Shown here piece after piece: positions 27,543 to 36,944 of a stretch of 64,000 bases of DNA. The notes beneath the pieces were generated by a model. That model had not been told where the DNA came from. It ran no database searches and saw nothing but the letters and a program-made list of their open reading frames with translations. Within the stretch, counting starts at the first letter, position 1; each line of letters begins with the position of its first letter. Made by a program: the position numbers and the translations under genes. Source of the DNA: Halobacillus litoralis (lineage in GTDB: Bacteria; Bacillota; Bacilli; Bacillales; Halobacillaceae); the NCBI RefSeq assembly GCF_020171725.1, contig NZ_JAIVAJ010000010.1, positions 150,127 to 214,126 of the forward strand, in the 5' to 3' direction.

Positions 27543-27562
27543 ATATGATTATATGTTCATAT
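27543..27562 (-). promoter_or_regulatory. ArsR/SmtB (CzrA)-type operator
   Basis: ATATGA at 27543-27548 and TCATAT at 27557-27562 are inverted repeats with an 8-base AT-rich centre. This is the ATATGAAC-like shape bound by zinc-sensing ArsR repressors. It lies 22-41 bases before the czcD start. Confidence 0.6.
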
Positions 27563-27638
27563 ATAATGATAAAAGCGTGGCTGATGACTGTCAATGAATG
27601 CTATTATTTTTCCTTGGTTCTCTCTTTTTAAACATCGC

Positions 27639-27691
27639 TTTACTTACCTCGTAAAATTAGGTATGCTGAATATACCTAATTTTACGAGGTA
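27639..27691 (+). promoter_or_regulatory. padR promoter covered by a perfect 20-bp inverted repeat
   Basis: TACCTCGTAAAATTAGGTAT (27645-27664) and its exact reverse complement (27672-27691) flank a 7-base centre. TTTACT (27639-27644) and TATGCT (27662-27667) form a promoter with a 17-base spacer inside it. The right arm runs into the padR ribosome site. An autoregulatory operator for the PadR protein is the natural reading. Confidence 0.72.
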
Positions 27692-27701
27692 GGTGAGGAA
27701 G

Positions 27702-28034
27702 ATGTTCAACCGTGAACTTGTTAAAGGAAGCACATCCTTATTAGTTCTGCAGTTGCTGAATGACCGTGATATGTACGGCTATGAGCTTGTCAAAGAGATG
27801 GATCGGCGGAGTGACCATAATTTCCAAGTGAAGGAAGGGACACTGTACCCCGCCCTTCACAAGTTAGAAAAACAGGGTTATGTGAGTCATTATTGGCACG
27901 AACAGGAAAAAGGACCGGCGCGGAAATACTATCAGGTAACCACTGAGGGGCAGAAGATGCTGGAAGAAAGAACGAGCGAATGGCACCGCTACGTTCAAGT
28001 GATGAATAAGCTGATGGGAAAACATGAGTCATAG
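27702..28034 (+). CDS. PadR family transcriptional regulator
   Basis: 110 residues from ATG 27702. An in-frame GTG at 27693 would leave no ribosome site. The winged helix is [20 protein letters not shown], then [20 protein letters not shown] and [21 protein letters not shown], the classic PadR HTH and wing. It likely binds the palindrome at its own promoter. It overlaps the next gene by 11 bases, a HAAS-domain gene, a pairing found throughout Firmicutes. Confidence 0.92.
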   Translation: MFNRELVKGSTSLLVLQLLNDRDMYGYELVKEMDRRSDHNFQVKEGTLYPALHKLEKQGYVSHYWHEQEKGPARKYYQVTTEGQKMLEERTSEWHRYVQVMNKLMGKHES

Positions 28035-28647
28035 CGAGCATGATCGTTATTTAGAGGAATTGTCACAAGCCTTGTCCTTCCATCCTGAGCGCGGCTCGAT
28101 TGTCGAAGAATATAAGGGTCACCTTACAGCTATGGATGGAGCAGGGCAGCTGACGTATGATGATTTGATCATGCGTCTCGGGAGTCCTGGCGAAATCGCT
28201 GAGATGTTCAAAGAGGAGCATTCTGTCACAGAATCCCGTTTACAGTGGCTTTTTGTTCTGTGTAATATTGTGCTCTTTGTCGGTGGGGGATTGCTGACAG
28301 TCGGTTATCACCTGCTTGAGTGGAACGTGCTCGAATGGGTATTTGAACGGCTGATTTCCATTCCGACCATCATCATTCTACTTTATATCGGATTCTGGGC
28401 CCTTCTCGGTTATGAAATCGGGAAAGCCTTCGGGCCGAGAGGAGTCGCTTTATTGAAGAAGACCTATGTGATCGGCATCATACCGAATTTGATTTTGATG
28501 CTGCTGACGCTCTTCAAAGTGATTCCTCACAAGTGGTTTGCCCCGCTCGTGACGCCGCAATTCATTGTCGTCTGTATCGTCTGCACGGCTTTGCTGTACC
28601 CGATTTCGTGGTTAACGTGCCGCTGGGGAAGGAGGATGTCACTGTAA
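28024..28647 (+). CDS. HAAS (DUF1700) domain membrane protein
   Basis: 207 residues. The first about 75 residues form the HAAS signalling domain ([36 protein letters not shown]). Four membrane helices follow. Such proteins are paired with PadR regulators and are thought to bind or titrate them at the membrane. The ATG lies inside the padR gene (11-base overlap), which indicates coupled translation. A RRMSL tail closes the protein. Confidence 0.83.
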   Translation: MSHSEHDRYLEELSQALSFHPERGSIVEEYKGHLTAMDGAGQLTYDDLIMRLGSPGEIAEMFKEEHSVTESRLQWLFVLCNIVLFVGGGLLTVGYHLLEWNVLEWVFERLISIPTIIILLYIGFWALLGYEIGKAFGPRGVALLKKTYVIGIIPNLILMLLTLFKVIPHKWFAPLVTPQFIVVCIVCTALLYPISWLTCRWGRRMSL

Positions 28648-28717
28648 CGGGCATTCTTTACACCCATATACATAGAATATCTATGATTAAAGAAAAACTA
28701 GGTATAGGAGGAGTTAC

Positions 28718-30175
28718 ATGTCTACACCACCACTGAAAATACAGGAGTTGCTGTTTTTTGTTATTTGTCTAGCTTTAGGAGGACTCGCTGAGCTGTCCTT
28801 TTTCCATGCGCCTGTCGGCATCAGCTATCTTGTCTTCACGACAGGCTTTTATCTCGTCTTCTTTTTAAGATACCGTCGTTTCCCATTCAGACAGAGACGC
28901 ATGGGCATTCTGATGATGTTTGTCATCTTGGTTCTATCAGCCAATTATGTGTTATACGATGCGTTCATTTTCCAACTGCTGAATGCTTTGCTGCTTCCAA
29001 CACTGATGCTCGCCCATCTCGTGTTGCTGACGAAACCGTCCTACATTCATTGGTATCGAGGGACCTTCCTCATCCGGATGATTACCACTTTCTTCGGTGC
29101 ATTTGCCTTTAACGCATATTTTCTGCAGCGATTGTACAAACGAATCTTCAAGCAGATGGATGAAAAAAATTCAGAGGTGATGAGGAAGGTACTGCTCGGT
29201 CTTTTAATCGGTGCGCCACTTCTGTTTGTCGTCGTCGGTCTCCTTATGCAGGCGGACGCAGCGTTCCAAAACTTCCTCTCTGTATTTCCGGACTGGTTGA
29301 ACGGACTGGAAGTGAACGAAGTATTCATTCGAGTGTTGATCGCATTGGCGCTCGGGTGGCTCTTCTTTGGCGTGATGCAGATTCTGCCTCGTGAAGAAAC
29401 GAAGACGCCGGCAGAACCGAAGCAGGGGGAGACGTACGATGGCATCGTATCCCTGACTATTCTCATTCTATTGAATGTCGTCTATGCCTTGTTCACAGCT
29501 GTGCAGTTCACGTATTTCTTCGGTGGAGAATTGTACGAAGGCATGAGCTATGCTGAATATGCCCGCCGTGGCTTTTTCGAGCTTGTGGTCGTGTCGCTTG
29601 TGAACTTGACGGTGCTTGTCATCATGCTGAAGATCAATCGTCCTGATGCCAAAAAGCTCGATCGTACGTTGAGGAGCATGTACTCGCTGCTTATCGTCTT
29701 CAGTGGCATTTTGCTTGTTTCTGCCTTTCAGAGGCTGATGCTGTATGAAGCTGAATACGGCTACACGATGGCACGCGTCCTGCCGCATGTCTTTATGATT
29801 TTCCTTATCGTCATTTTCGCTTATACAGGGATCCGTGTCTGGATCGACCGTCTACCGCTGATCCACTTCTACTTGATAACAGCCGTTCTGTTTTATACAG
29901 GATTGAATGCGGTGAACGTGGAGGCGTGGATTGTGGACCGTAACATCGACCGTTACGAAGAGACCGGGAAACTCGATATCGACTACTTGAATTCACTAGG
30001 CTATACCGGCGTTGATGGTCTTATTGAAATCTACCAAGAGTACCCGGAGTATAAGAATCTGGAACGTAAGTTGGAGGAGAGAAAAGAAGAATGGACAAAT
30101 CAAGAGAGAGCGTGGCAGTCCTTCAACATCCCGAGGTATGAAGTGGTGAAGAAGCTCGATGACCTCGAGCTCTGA
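28718..30175 (+). CDS. DUF4173 polytopic membrane protein
   Basis: 485 residues with about twelve membrane helices. The family marks are MSYAEYARRGFFELVVVSLV and, near the C-terminus, LNAVNVEAWIVDRNIDRYEE. The final about 80 residues are soluble and end in a charged helix. The role of DUF4173 is unknown. It lies 70 bases after the HAAS gene on the same strand, behind AGGAGG, so it may be the output of the PadR-HAAS module. Confidence 0.8.
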   Translation: MSTPPLKIQELLFFVICLALGGLAELSFFHAPVGISYLVFTTGFYLVFFLRYRRFPFRQRRMGILMMFVILVLSANYVLYDAFIFQLLNALLLPTLMLAHLVLLTKPSYIHWYRGTFLIRMITTFFGAFAFNAYFLQRLYKRIFKQMDEKNSEVMRKVLLGLLIGAPLLFVVVGLLMQADAAFQNFLSVFPDWLNGLEVNEVFIRVLIALALGWLFFGVMQILPREETKTPAEPKQGETYDGIVSLTILILLNVVYALFTAVQFTYFFGGELYEGMSYAEYARRGFFELVVVSLVNLTVLVIMLKINRPDAKKLDRTLRSMYSLLIVFSGILLVSAFQRLMLYEAEYGYTMARVLPHVFMIFLIVIFAYTGIRVWIDRLPLIHFYLITAVLFYTGLNAVNVEAWIVDRNIDRYEETGKLDIDYLNSLGYTGVDGLIEIYQEYPEYKNLERKLEERKEEWTNQERAWQSFNIPRYEVVKKLDDLEL

Positions 30176-30342
30176 CTAACGTAGGAATGGTTGTGAGAAG
30201 AAGTGTCTGGACCATTACTCGTTAAACGTACATTCAAAACGGTCTCTAGAAGGGGCGCTTCAAGTTCGTTTTGTGGAGTGGGGGGGAGAAAAAACGTCCA
30301 GAGAGCCATTCTCTGAACCGTTTTAACCCTCCGCTCGTCTGC

Positions 30343-30401
30343 AAAAAAGCCGAACGATGATTCGAGTGCCTTAATAGGCTCGAAAATCGTTCGGCTTTTT
30401 T
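30343..30401. terminator. Long bidirectional terminator
   Basis: AAAAAAGCCGAACGAT (30343-30358) pairs exactly with ATCGTTCGGCTTTTTT (30386-30401). An inner TTCGAG/CTCGAA stem completes it. U-runs exist on both strands, serving DUF4173 and the convergent DUF2254 gene. Confidence 0.9.
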
Positions 30402-30402
30402 A

Positions 30403-31773
30403 TTAAAGAGGTGAAAATTTTTTCTTAAGGTTCTCGAACTCTTCCATTTCATCAGTCTGGACAGCGAGTTTTTTTAGGGCGGATACTAGGAACCTTTGAT
30501 CGAGCTCGTACAACGAGGTGGTGTCCATATGCTTCACCGTTTGACAGGCGAATCTCCATAGAGGCTCGTGTTTGGAATCATCGATCGACTCAGCAATCTT
30601 CGCAAGCGAGTTCAGGAGCTCTGTGATAATCAGGTGGTTGTCTTTTGCATAATGTCGGATGAATCCGAAGCCTCGGTAAATGTAGTAGTCGAAGGATTCC
30701 TCAAGCAGGATGACCCGAACCTGTTCATCCTCGTCCATCAAGTAGGGAGTGAAGGTGATATAGTCCTCGACTGTCAGCATCAGCTCCGCCATTCGGTGAA
30801 TGGTGTTGATGGCCGTCTTCGGGTCATCGTTTCCTATTGACTTTATCGCGATTTCAGCCAGTTTGTGCATCCCCATCTGGATGTCTTGAATCTCTGTTTC
30901 TTTATGTCCAATCTCAAGCATCCGACAGTACTTCATGGCATCGACTTTCTCCGCGCCGGGGCCCCAGTAGCTGATTAAGTTATTGCCCTTTAATGTGTAA
31001 TCACCGATTTGAGAGTGGAGTTGCACAATGACGTCGTCTTTTTTCGCTTCCGCGACCATCGTACGGTAATCGACAAGCTGCAAGTAACCTGATTTCACAG
31101 AGTCTACTGATATAGCATTTTCCCGTTCGATTTCTTTCGTATCGCCTGCGTCCATCGTTCTATAAGTTTCAAGCTCCTTGCTCAACGTCTGGTTGATGAT
31201 TTCTTCAGATGTCTTTTTCATCGTATAGGTGATGTTGTGCACCTGCATCCACATCGTCGCGTGATTGATGAAGTAGATAAAGGTCAGAGCGGATATGAAC
31301 GCAAGCAGGATGGTCATGAAGGGAATCGCTACGAAGAATTCTTCCGAAGAGTTCCCGATGAACAAAAAGACGACAAGCACAAAGACGAAGCTGCCGTTAA
31401 AGATGCCGAGAGCGTGCTGCGTTCGCTTGTCTGAGACGAAGTTGAGAAGCATGCGCGGAGAGAATTGACCGCTGAACGTCGTCAGGACCACGAGTAAGGA
31501 GTTGAGTGTGAAGGCGCTGAGCGTCAAGATTCCGCCAATCAGTGTGCTGACTAGTATTCTCGTTGAGTCTGAATTGATTTGTAAGAACGAGGGAACGTGT
31601 GGGTACAATTCAAATCCCTGATCGAGATAGAGGACGATGCCTGCTAGCACAATGGCTAGAGATATGTAAACGGCAGGCATGTACCATATGGCCATTTGCA
31701 TTTCGTGTTTTCGTTGCCTCTTTGACATTTCAAAGTATTTTCTCAATGAGACAGGTAGTAGATCCAGTATCAT
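30403..31773 (-). CDS. DUF2254 membrane protein (copy 1)
   Basis: 456 residues from ATG 31773, behind GGATGGAGGAG. The longer frame overlaps elaA and lacks a ribosome site. Four membrane helices lie in the first about 210 residues, including STLIGGILTLSAFTLNSLLV and the signature LTTFSGQFSPRMLLNFVSD. The soluble C-terminal half has SGYLQLVDY, LHSQIGDYTLKGNNLISYWG and DDPKTAINTIHRMAEL. DUF2254 function is unknown. A paralogue lies at 51193, and the two share all motifs and length. Monocistronic. Confidence 0.85.
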   Translation of the reverse strand: MILDLLPVSLRKYFEMSKRQRKHEMQMAIWYMPAVYISLAIVLAGIVLYLDQGFELYPHVPSFLQINSDSTRILVSTLIGGILTLSAFTLNSLLVVLTTFSGQFSPRMLLNFVSDKRTQHALGIFNGSFVFVLVVFLFIGNSSEEFFVAIPFMTILLAFISALTFIYFINHATMWMQVHNITYTMKKTSEEIINQTLSKELETYRTMDAGDTKEIERENAISVDSVKSGYLQLVDYRTMVAEAKKDDVIVQLHSQIGDYTLKGNNLISYWGPGAEKVDAMKYCRMLEIGHKETEIQDIQMGMHKLAEIAIKSIGNDDPKTAINTIHRMAELMLTVEDYITFTPYLMDEDEQVRVILLEESFDYYIYRGFGFIRHYAKDNHLIITELLNSLAKIAESIDDSKHEPLWRFACQTVKHMDTTSLYELDQRFLVSALKKLAVQTDEMEEFENLKKKFSPL

Positions 31774-31886
31774 GTTTGACTCCTCCATCCTGCTTTGTTG
31801 ACATATTTTTTCCCATTCTGAATGCTTTTCAAACGAATTGGGTTTCGATATAGTTACAGGTACAAGAACGAAGGGGGAGACAGGGA

Positions 31887-32342
31887 ATGGAATGGGTGAA
31901 GAAAACATTCGATCAACTGACGAAAGAGGAACTTTACACGCTGCTTCAACACCGTGTGAATGTATTTGTTGTAGAGCAGGAATGTCCGTACCCGGAAATC
32001 GATGGACGGGACCCGGAATGCTTACATATTTGGAAAGAAGAAGCTGGAGAGGTCGTAGCTTACTGTCGACTTGTGCCACCTGCTGAAGGTGAAGAGCATT
32101 ATTCAATCGGAAGAGTATTGATTCAAGAAAAATACCGCAGAAAAGGTCATGCCAGAAAGCTCATGGATTATGCCATAGATGTCCTTGTAAATGAGATGGG
32201 TGTTCAAGGGATTGCCCTTCATGGTCAAGAGCACCTCCGCCACTTCTATGCATCTTTCGGATTTGAAGAGGTGTCGGATGTGTATCTTGAAGATGGCATC
32301 CCTCATGTAGATATGGTCAAGAGCACCTTGAAACGTTTATAA
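31887..32342 (+). CDS. elaA: GNAT N-acetyltransferase, ElaA family
   Basis: 151 residues. LYTLLQHRVNVFVVEQECPY and IDGRDPECLHIWKE are the ElaA signature. The acetyl-CoA loop is VLIQEKYRRKGHARKLMDYA, followed by GIALHGQEHLRHFYASFGF. The acceptor is unknown. The start lies behind AAGGGGGAG. It is divergent from the DUF2254 gene. A TTGACA at 31798-31803 with a weak -10 may be its promoter. Confidence 0.9.
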   Translation: MEWVKKTFDQLTKEELYTLLQHRVNVFVVEQECPYPEIDGRDPECLHIWKEEAGEVVAYCRLVPPAEGEEHYSIGRVLIQEKYRRKGHARKLMDYAIDVLVNEMGVQGIALHGQEHLRHFYASFGFEEVSDVYLEDGIPHVDMVKSTLKRL

Positions 32343-32397
32343 TCTTCGTTTCGGTGGAATTTAGTTGTGTGCTATCAAAATGACGAGGAGGACAATC

Positions 32398-33852
32398 ATG
32401 ACTCAGAAAGATTTCACACAACAATTCATCAATGGACAATGGAAGAATGGGTCCAGTGAGAAAACCGTAGAAAACGTGAATCCATATACAAAAGAGACCA
32501 TCGCCTCCATCCCTTCAGCGAATGAAGAGGATTTAAATGAAGCTTACGAAGCCGCGCGGTCTGCTCAGAAAGATTGGATGGAGCTTACTCCTGGTAAGAA
32601 GCAGGCTTATTTTGACGAGTTATTAAACGTCGTCCATAAACGAAAAGAAGAAATAGTCGACTGGCTGGTGAAAGAGTCAGGGAGTACGCTTGTAAAAGCG
32701 GAAGTCGAATTTCAGGCTGCGGCAGCGATTATCCGCGAATCCGCCAGCTTTCCGACGAGAATGAAAGGTGAGATTCTCCCGTCCAATACACCGGGAAAGG
32801 AGAACCGTGTCTATCGTTCACCGAAAGGCGTCATCGGCGTCATTGGACCATGGAACTTCCCGTTTCACCTGGCTATGAGGTCAATTGCTCCGGCCTTGGC
32901 GACAGGGAATACAGTTGTCGTCAAACCAGCATCTGATGCACCCGCCACTTCAGGATTGCTGATTGCCGACCTCTTTGAAGAGGCAGGCTTCCCGAAAGGT
33001 GTCATCAACGTTGTCGTAGGACGTGGCTCAGAGATCGGTGATGCTTTTGTCACTCATCCAACAGCGAAATTGATATCGTTCACTGGTTCAACAGAAGTCG
33101 GCAGCCATATAGGTGAACTGGCAGGCAAGCATATTAAAGATACGGCGTTAGAGCTCGGTGGGAACAATGCGATGATCGTCCTTGACGATGCCGATCTTGA
33201 CCAGGCGGTGGAAGCGGCCGCGTTCGGGAAGTACCTTCACCAAGGTCAGATCTGTATGTCCTTGAACCGCATCATTGTCCATGAAAGCGTACATGATGAC
33301 TTCGTGGAGAAGTTCAAAGAAAAAGTGGCAGGTCTAAAAGCCGGCGATCCATCCGATAAGGAAGTCGTCGTGGGTCCCGTCATCAATTCTGAGGCCGTAG
33401 AGCGTATTCAAGAAGACGTGAAAAAAACGGTCGAACAAGGAGCCGAGCTTGTGACAGGCGGCGAAGCAGAAGGAAATGTCATGGAACCGACCATTCTGAC
33501 GGGTGTGACAAATGACATGCCGACGGCTAACCATGAAATGTTCGGACCTGTGGCTTCCATTATTAAAGTCGGGGATGAAGACGAAGCGGTTGAAGTCGCG
33601 AATGGCTCACCATATGGCTTGAGTGGATCGCTGTTTACGACGGACATCCACAGAGGTGTAGAATTGGCGAAGCGCGTCGAGACGGGGATGATTCATATTA
33701 ATGATCAATCAGTCAATGACGAGGCGCATGTTGCCTTCGGTGGGGAGAAAGAGTCCGGCATCGGCCGTTTTGGCGGTGAATGGGCGCTTGATAAGTTCAC
33801 CACGGTGAAATGGATCGGTGTCATGACCGGCTATCGTAAGTTTCCATTTTAA
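32398..33852 (+). CDS. NAD(P)-dependent aldehyde dehydrogenase (aromatic/benzaldehyde-type)
   Basis: 484 residues from ATG 32398, behind CGAGGAGGA. The Rossmann and active-site motifs are GPWNFPFHLAMRSIAPALA, FTGSTEVGSHIGELAG, ALELGGNNAMIVLDDADLDQ, and the nucleophile cysteine in HQGQICMSLNRIIV. The late motif is GPVASIIKVGDEDEAVE. It looks like the vanillin/benzaldehyde dehydrogenase (YfmT) group, which oxidises aldehydes to acids. Substrate is not certain. The terminator-like hairpin follows. Confidence 0.9.
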   Translation: MTQKDFTQQFINGQWKNGSSEKTVENVNPYTKETIASIPSANEEDLNEAYEAARSAQKDWMELTPGKKQAYFDELLNVVHKRKEEIVDWLVKESGSTLVKAEVEFQAAAAIIRESASFPTRMKGEILPSNTPGKENRVYRSPKGVIGVIGPWNFPFHLAMRSIAPALATGNTVVVKPASDAPATSGLLIADLFEEAGFPKGVINVVVGRGSEIGDAFVTHPTAKLISFTGSTEVGSHIGELAGKHIKDTALELGGNNAMIVLDDADLDQAVEAAAFGKYLHQGQICMSLNRIIVHESVHDDFVEKFKEKVAGLKAGDPSDKEVVVGPVINSEAVERIQEDVKKTVEQGAELVTGGEAEGNVMEPTILTGVTNDMPTANHEMFGPVASIIKVGDEDEAVEVANGSPYGLSGSLFTTDIHRGVELAKRVETGMIHINDQSVNDEAHVAFGGEKESGIGRFGGEWALDKFTTVKWIGVMTGYRKFPF

Positions 33853-33862
33853 TTGATGAAAA

Positions 33863-33888
33863 AAGCCCGGGGCTTCTGCCTCGGGCTT
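33863..33888 (+). terminator. Terminator-like hairpin after the aldehyde dehydrogenase
   Basis: AAGCCCGGGGC pairs with GCCTCGGGCTT around TTCT (one G-T). The U-run after it is weak. Confidence 0.6.
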
Positions 33889-33900
33889 AGTTTATGGATG

Positions 33901-34072
33901 AAGGTTCTGTACGGGGTGGAGTGTTCAGTGGGGTGGAAAATAACTCGCTTTCCACGGCGGACGGTGAGCTACCTCCAGCTGCGCTGTCGGGGATCTCACC
34001 GTTGTCCGTGCATCCCGTAGGAGTCTCGTCATTTTCCACCCCACTGTGCGATAACAGGGAATACAGAACCTT
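33901..34072. repeat. Dispersed nested-palindrome repeat, copy B (complete)
   Basis: AAGGTTCTGTA (33901-33911) and TACAGAACCTT (34062-34072) are perfect 11-bp terminal inverted repeats. Inside, CAGTGGGGTGGAAAAT (33926-33941) is exactly complementary to 34031-34046. Further in, ACGGTGAG (33961) pairs with CTCACCGT (33995). The whole element can fold as one long hairpin. Unlike copies A and D, the centre lacks the AGGAC-loop module. No ORF was seen. The following 34073-34289 shows only a short GCCCGATGC/GCATCGGGC-like hairpin near 34195. Confidence 0.85.
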
Positions 34073-34289
34073 ATGTCAAAAGGTTATCGGACCAGCATTT
34101 GTGCAGGTAAGGGCTTCTCAAAAATTAAACACATTACAAACATTGACCATCCATGCAGGAAATGAGATAGCTTATTATATATTCTTGACACTTATGCCCG
34201 ATGCTTATGTATCGGGCTATTTAGGCGAATACATGGAGGTGGGAAGTGCTTTTTCCACAGTGCTTTTCACTACACCAATTTCAGCATCC

Positions 34290-35465
34290 TTACGATGACT
34301 TGCTGTATTTAGCAAAGCGTTTCAGGGCGTCGTGTAGGGTTTGTTCTGGGTTGTTCAGTCCGATGCGTACATATCCTTCACCATGGGCTCCGAAGCCTAC
34401 GCCTGGTGCGACGAAGAGGCCGACTTTTTCTAGTAAATCATCAGCGAATGCTTCGGATGTGAAGCCTTCAGGTACTTTCAGCCATACGAAGAAGGAGCCG
34501 TGGCAGGGCTGGACGTTGAAGCCTAAATCGTTCAAGCCTCCGACTAAGAGATTACGACGGGTTTCGTAGGTTTGGCGCAGATCTTCTACACACTGCTGCG
34601 AGTCGAGAAGGGCGGTTGCTGCTGCTTCTTGTTCAGCGCCGAACAGGCTGCAGAAGTAATGGTCCTGCACGGTTTCTAAGGCTTCAATCACACTTGGGTT
34701 TCCGACAGCGAATGCAATCCGCCATCCTGCCATATTATACGTTTTCGACATCGTGTACACTTCGACGCCGACGTCCTTCGCTCCAGGCACTTCGAGGAAG
34801 CTCATCGGTTTTTTGCCATCGAATCCGATTGCTCCGTAAGCGAAGTCATGGACGACGCATACGTCATGCTTGTCTGCATGTTCAATGGTTTGTTCAAAAA
34901 ATGATTGGTCGGCGACGGCACCTGTCGGGTTGTTCGGATAGTTCAGGAACATCAGCTTCGCCTTTTCCCACGTGGCTTGATCAATGGCGTCATAATCAGG
35001 AAGGAAGTCATTTTCCTGAAGCAATGGCATCGGCTCCATGATGGCATCCGTCATGGCGACTCCAGACCAGTAGTCAGGGTAACCGGGATCAGGCATCAGA
35101 GCGATATCATCAGGGTTCAAAAAGCATTGACTCAGTTCCACGAGACCTGTTTTGCTGCCTGGAAGGATGGCGACTTCAGTCGTTGGATCAACTTCGACAC
35201 CGTATTCTCGCTTATAATAAGTGGCAACAGCTTCCTTTAGGAATTCAAACCCTCGAAATGGTGGATACTTGTGGTAGACGGGATTGTCGGCGGCATCTTT
35301 TAATGCCTGTACGATATGTTCTGGAGTAGGCTGGTCTGGATTTCCCTGTCCAAGATTGATGGCGTCATGACCGTTTTCTTGATATGTATTGAGCTTGGAT
35401 ACGAGCTTTGCAAAGAATTGCTCAGGGAGCCGGTTCAGTGCATGGGATGGGGTAAAATGTTTCAA
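34290..35465 (-). CDS. mtnE: Aminotransferase, MtnE-like
   Basis: 391 residues from TTG 35465 behind AAAGGTGG. Fold-type I aminotransferase: INLGQGNPDQPTPEHIVQ, LPGSKTGLVELSQCF, LMFLNYPNNPTGAVADQ, VVHDFAYGAIGFDG, and the PLP lysine in TMSKTYNMAGWRIAFAVGNP. The start MKHFTPSHALNRLPEQFFAKL resembles Bacillus MtnE (YkrV), which makes methionine from ketomethylthiobutyrate with a glutamine donor. The omega-amidase MtnU is encoded 3 kb away, which fits. No S-box is visible upstream. A closely similar generic aminotransferase remains possible. Confidence 0.75.
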   Translation of the reverse strand: MKHFTPSHALNRLPEQFFAKLVSKLNTYQENGHDAINLGQGNPDQPTPEHIVQALKDAADNPVYHKYPPFRGFEFLKEAVATYYKREYGVEVDPTTEVAILPGSKTGLVELSQCFLNPDDIALMPDPGYPDYWSGVAMTDAIMEPMPLLQENDFLPDYDAIDQATWEKAKLMFLNYPNNPTGAVADQSFFEQTIEHADKHDVCVVHDFAYGAIGFDGKKPMSFLEVPGAKDVGVEVYTMSKTYNMAGWRIAFAVGNPSVIEALETVQDHYFCSLFGAEQEAAATALLDSQQCVEDLRQTYETRRNLLVGGLNDLGFNVQPCHGSFFVWLKVPEGFTSEAFADDLLEKVGLFVAPGVGFGAHGEGYVRIGLNNPEQTLHDALKRFAKYSKSS

Positions 35466-35560
35466 TGGGATTCCACCTTTTTGAAGTAGTGTAACACGGT
35501 TGAGTAAGATTGTCCTCCTAGGAGAAGGGGTAATAGATACAGAAAAAGGGGTGTTACGAG

Positions 35561-36892
35561 ATGGATATTGTCATTATTGGCGGTGATGCTGCGGGAATGA
35601 GCGCCGCTATGCAGATTGTTAGAAACAGTGAAGGACACACCATTACGGTCTTCGAGCATGGGGAAGTCACGTCATATGGTCAGTGCGGACTGCCTTATGT
35701 CATCAGCGGAGATGTAGAATCTACTGACGATCTGATTGCAAGGAGCCCGGAGACATTTCGTGAAAAATACGGCATCGATGTGAGGACAAAGCATGAAGTG
35801 ACGCAGGTTGATTGTGATCATAAGAGAGTACACGGAAAGAATCTTGAAACGGGTGAGGAATTCGAGCAGAAGTATGATCGTCTACTCATTGCAACGGGGG
35901 CGGCTCCGATTCTGCCTCCATGGGAAGGACGGGACCTGGAGGGAATCTTCACGTTGAAGACGATTCCGGACATTGAAGCCATCATGGAGGATCTGACAGA
36001 AGATGTGAAGCATGTGACGATCATCGGTGGAGGATACATTGGTCTTGAAGTGGCGGAGAATTTAATTAAAATCGGGAAAAAAGTAAAGATGATCGATCGT
36101 GGTGACCGGATCGCCAAGATATTCGATCCCGAAATGAGCGATAAGATTCAGAAAGAGGCTGAAAGGCAGGGGATTGAACTGTGTCTCCATGAATCTGTTG
36201 AAGGGTTCAAAGGTACGTCCCGAGTAGAAGCGGTCGTCACAGATCAGGCAGAGCATCAGACGGATGCCGTTCTTGCAGCCGTCGGAGTGACGCCGAACAC
36301 CTTTTTCTTAAACGGAACAGGGATTGCCAAAGGCGTAGCGGATGCGATACAAGTGAATGCCTTTATGGAGACGAGTATTCTGGACATTTATGCTGCGGGG
36401 GACTGTGCGACGCAGTTTCACCGGATTAAACAGCGTGCCGACCATATCCCGCTTGGAACACATGCGAACAAGCAGGGGCGTGTGGCAGGACTCAATATCG
36501 TAAATAAACGGAAGGTGTTTAATGGAATCGTCGGGACATCGATCATTAAATTCTTCGACCTCACACTCGCGCGTACGGGGCTGTCTGAGAAGGAAGCGAA
36601 GAATGAGTACATCCCATATAAGACGATTACCATCGACTCGACCCATGCCGCTGGCTACTATTCGAAAGAGGACCCGATGACACTAAAGCTTCTGTATCAT
36701 GAAAAAAGTGAGAAGCTGCTCGGGGCCCAGATCATCGGCCACAGAGGGGTGGACAAACGGATTGATGTGCTCGCCACCGCTCTTTATAACGAGATGGACA
36801 TGGAGCAGCTCGAGGAACTGGACCTCTCCTATTCCCCTCCATATAACAGTGTGTGGGATCCAATCCAGCAGGCGGCAAGGCGAGTGAAGTAG
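35561..36892 (+). CDS. CoA-disulfide reductase (FAD/NAD(P) pyridine nucleotide-disulfide family)
   Basis: 443 residues. FAD-binding VIIGGDAAGMSAAMQI, then the single-cysteine active site TSYGQCGLPYVISGDVES, the NAD(P) fold HVTIIGGGYIGLEVAENL, and IYAAGDCATQFH, the second FAD motif. A single redox cysteine in the SxxxC pattern is typical of CoA-disulfide reductase or NADH oxidase types, not of CxxxxC glutathione reductases. Bacilli that lack glutathione use CoA or bacillithiol. The gene starts behind a purine-rich AAAAGGGG. It lies about 50 bases before nitric oxide synthase. Confidence 0.85.
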   Translation: MDIVIIGGDAAGMSAAMQIVRNSEGHTITVFEHGEVTSYGQCGLPYVISGDVESTDDLIARSPETFREKYGIDVRTKHEVTQVDCDHKRVHGKNLETGEEFEQKYDRLLIATGAAPILPPWEGRDLEGIFTLKTIPDIEAIMEDLTEDVKHVTIIGGGYIGLEVAENLIKIGKKVKMIDRGDRIAKIFDPEMSDKIQKEAERQGIELCLHESVEGFKGTSRVEAVVTDQAEHQTDAVLAAVGVTPNTFFLNGTGIAKGVADAIQVNAFMETSILDIYAAGDCATQFHRIKQRADHIPLGTHANKQGRVAGLNIVNKRKVFNGIVGTSIIKFFDLTLARTGLSEKEAKNEYIPYKTITIDSTHAAGYYSKEDPMTLKLLYHEKSEKLLGAQIIGHRGVDKRIDVLATALYNEMDMEQLEELDLSYSPPYNSVWDPIQQAARRVK

Positions 36893-36944
36893 GACAATCT
36901 ATGGTAGGATGAAAGAGCGAGAACTTGCAGGAGGAGTTAAGATT

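Noticed and set aside
30403..32106. 567-residue form of the first DUF2254 protein
   Set aside because: The extension overlaps elaA on the other strand and has no ribosome site; ATG 31773 follows GGATGGAGGAG.
34290..35560. S-box riboswitch before the mtnE-like gene
   Set aside because: The leader is only about 95 bases and contains none of the S-box core motifs.
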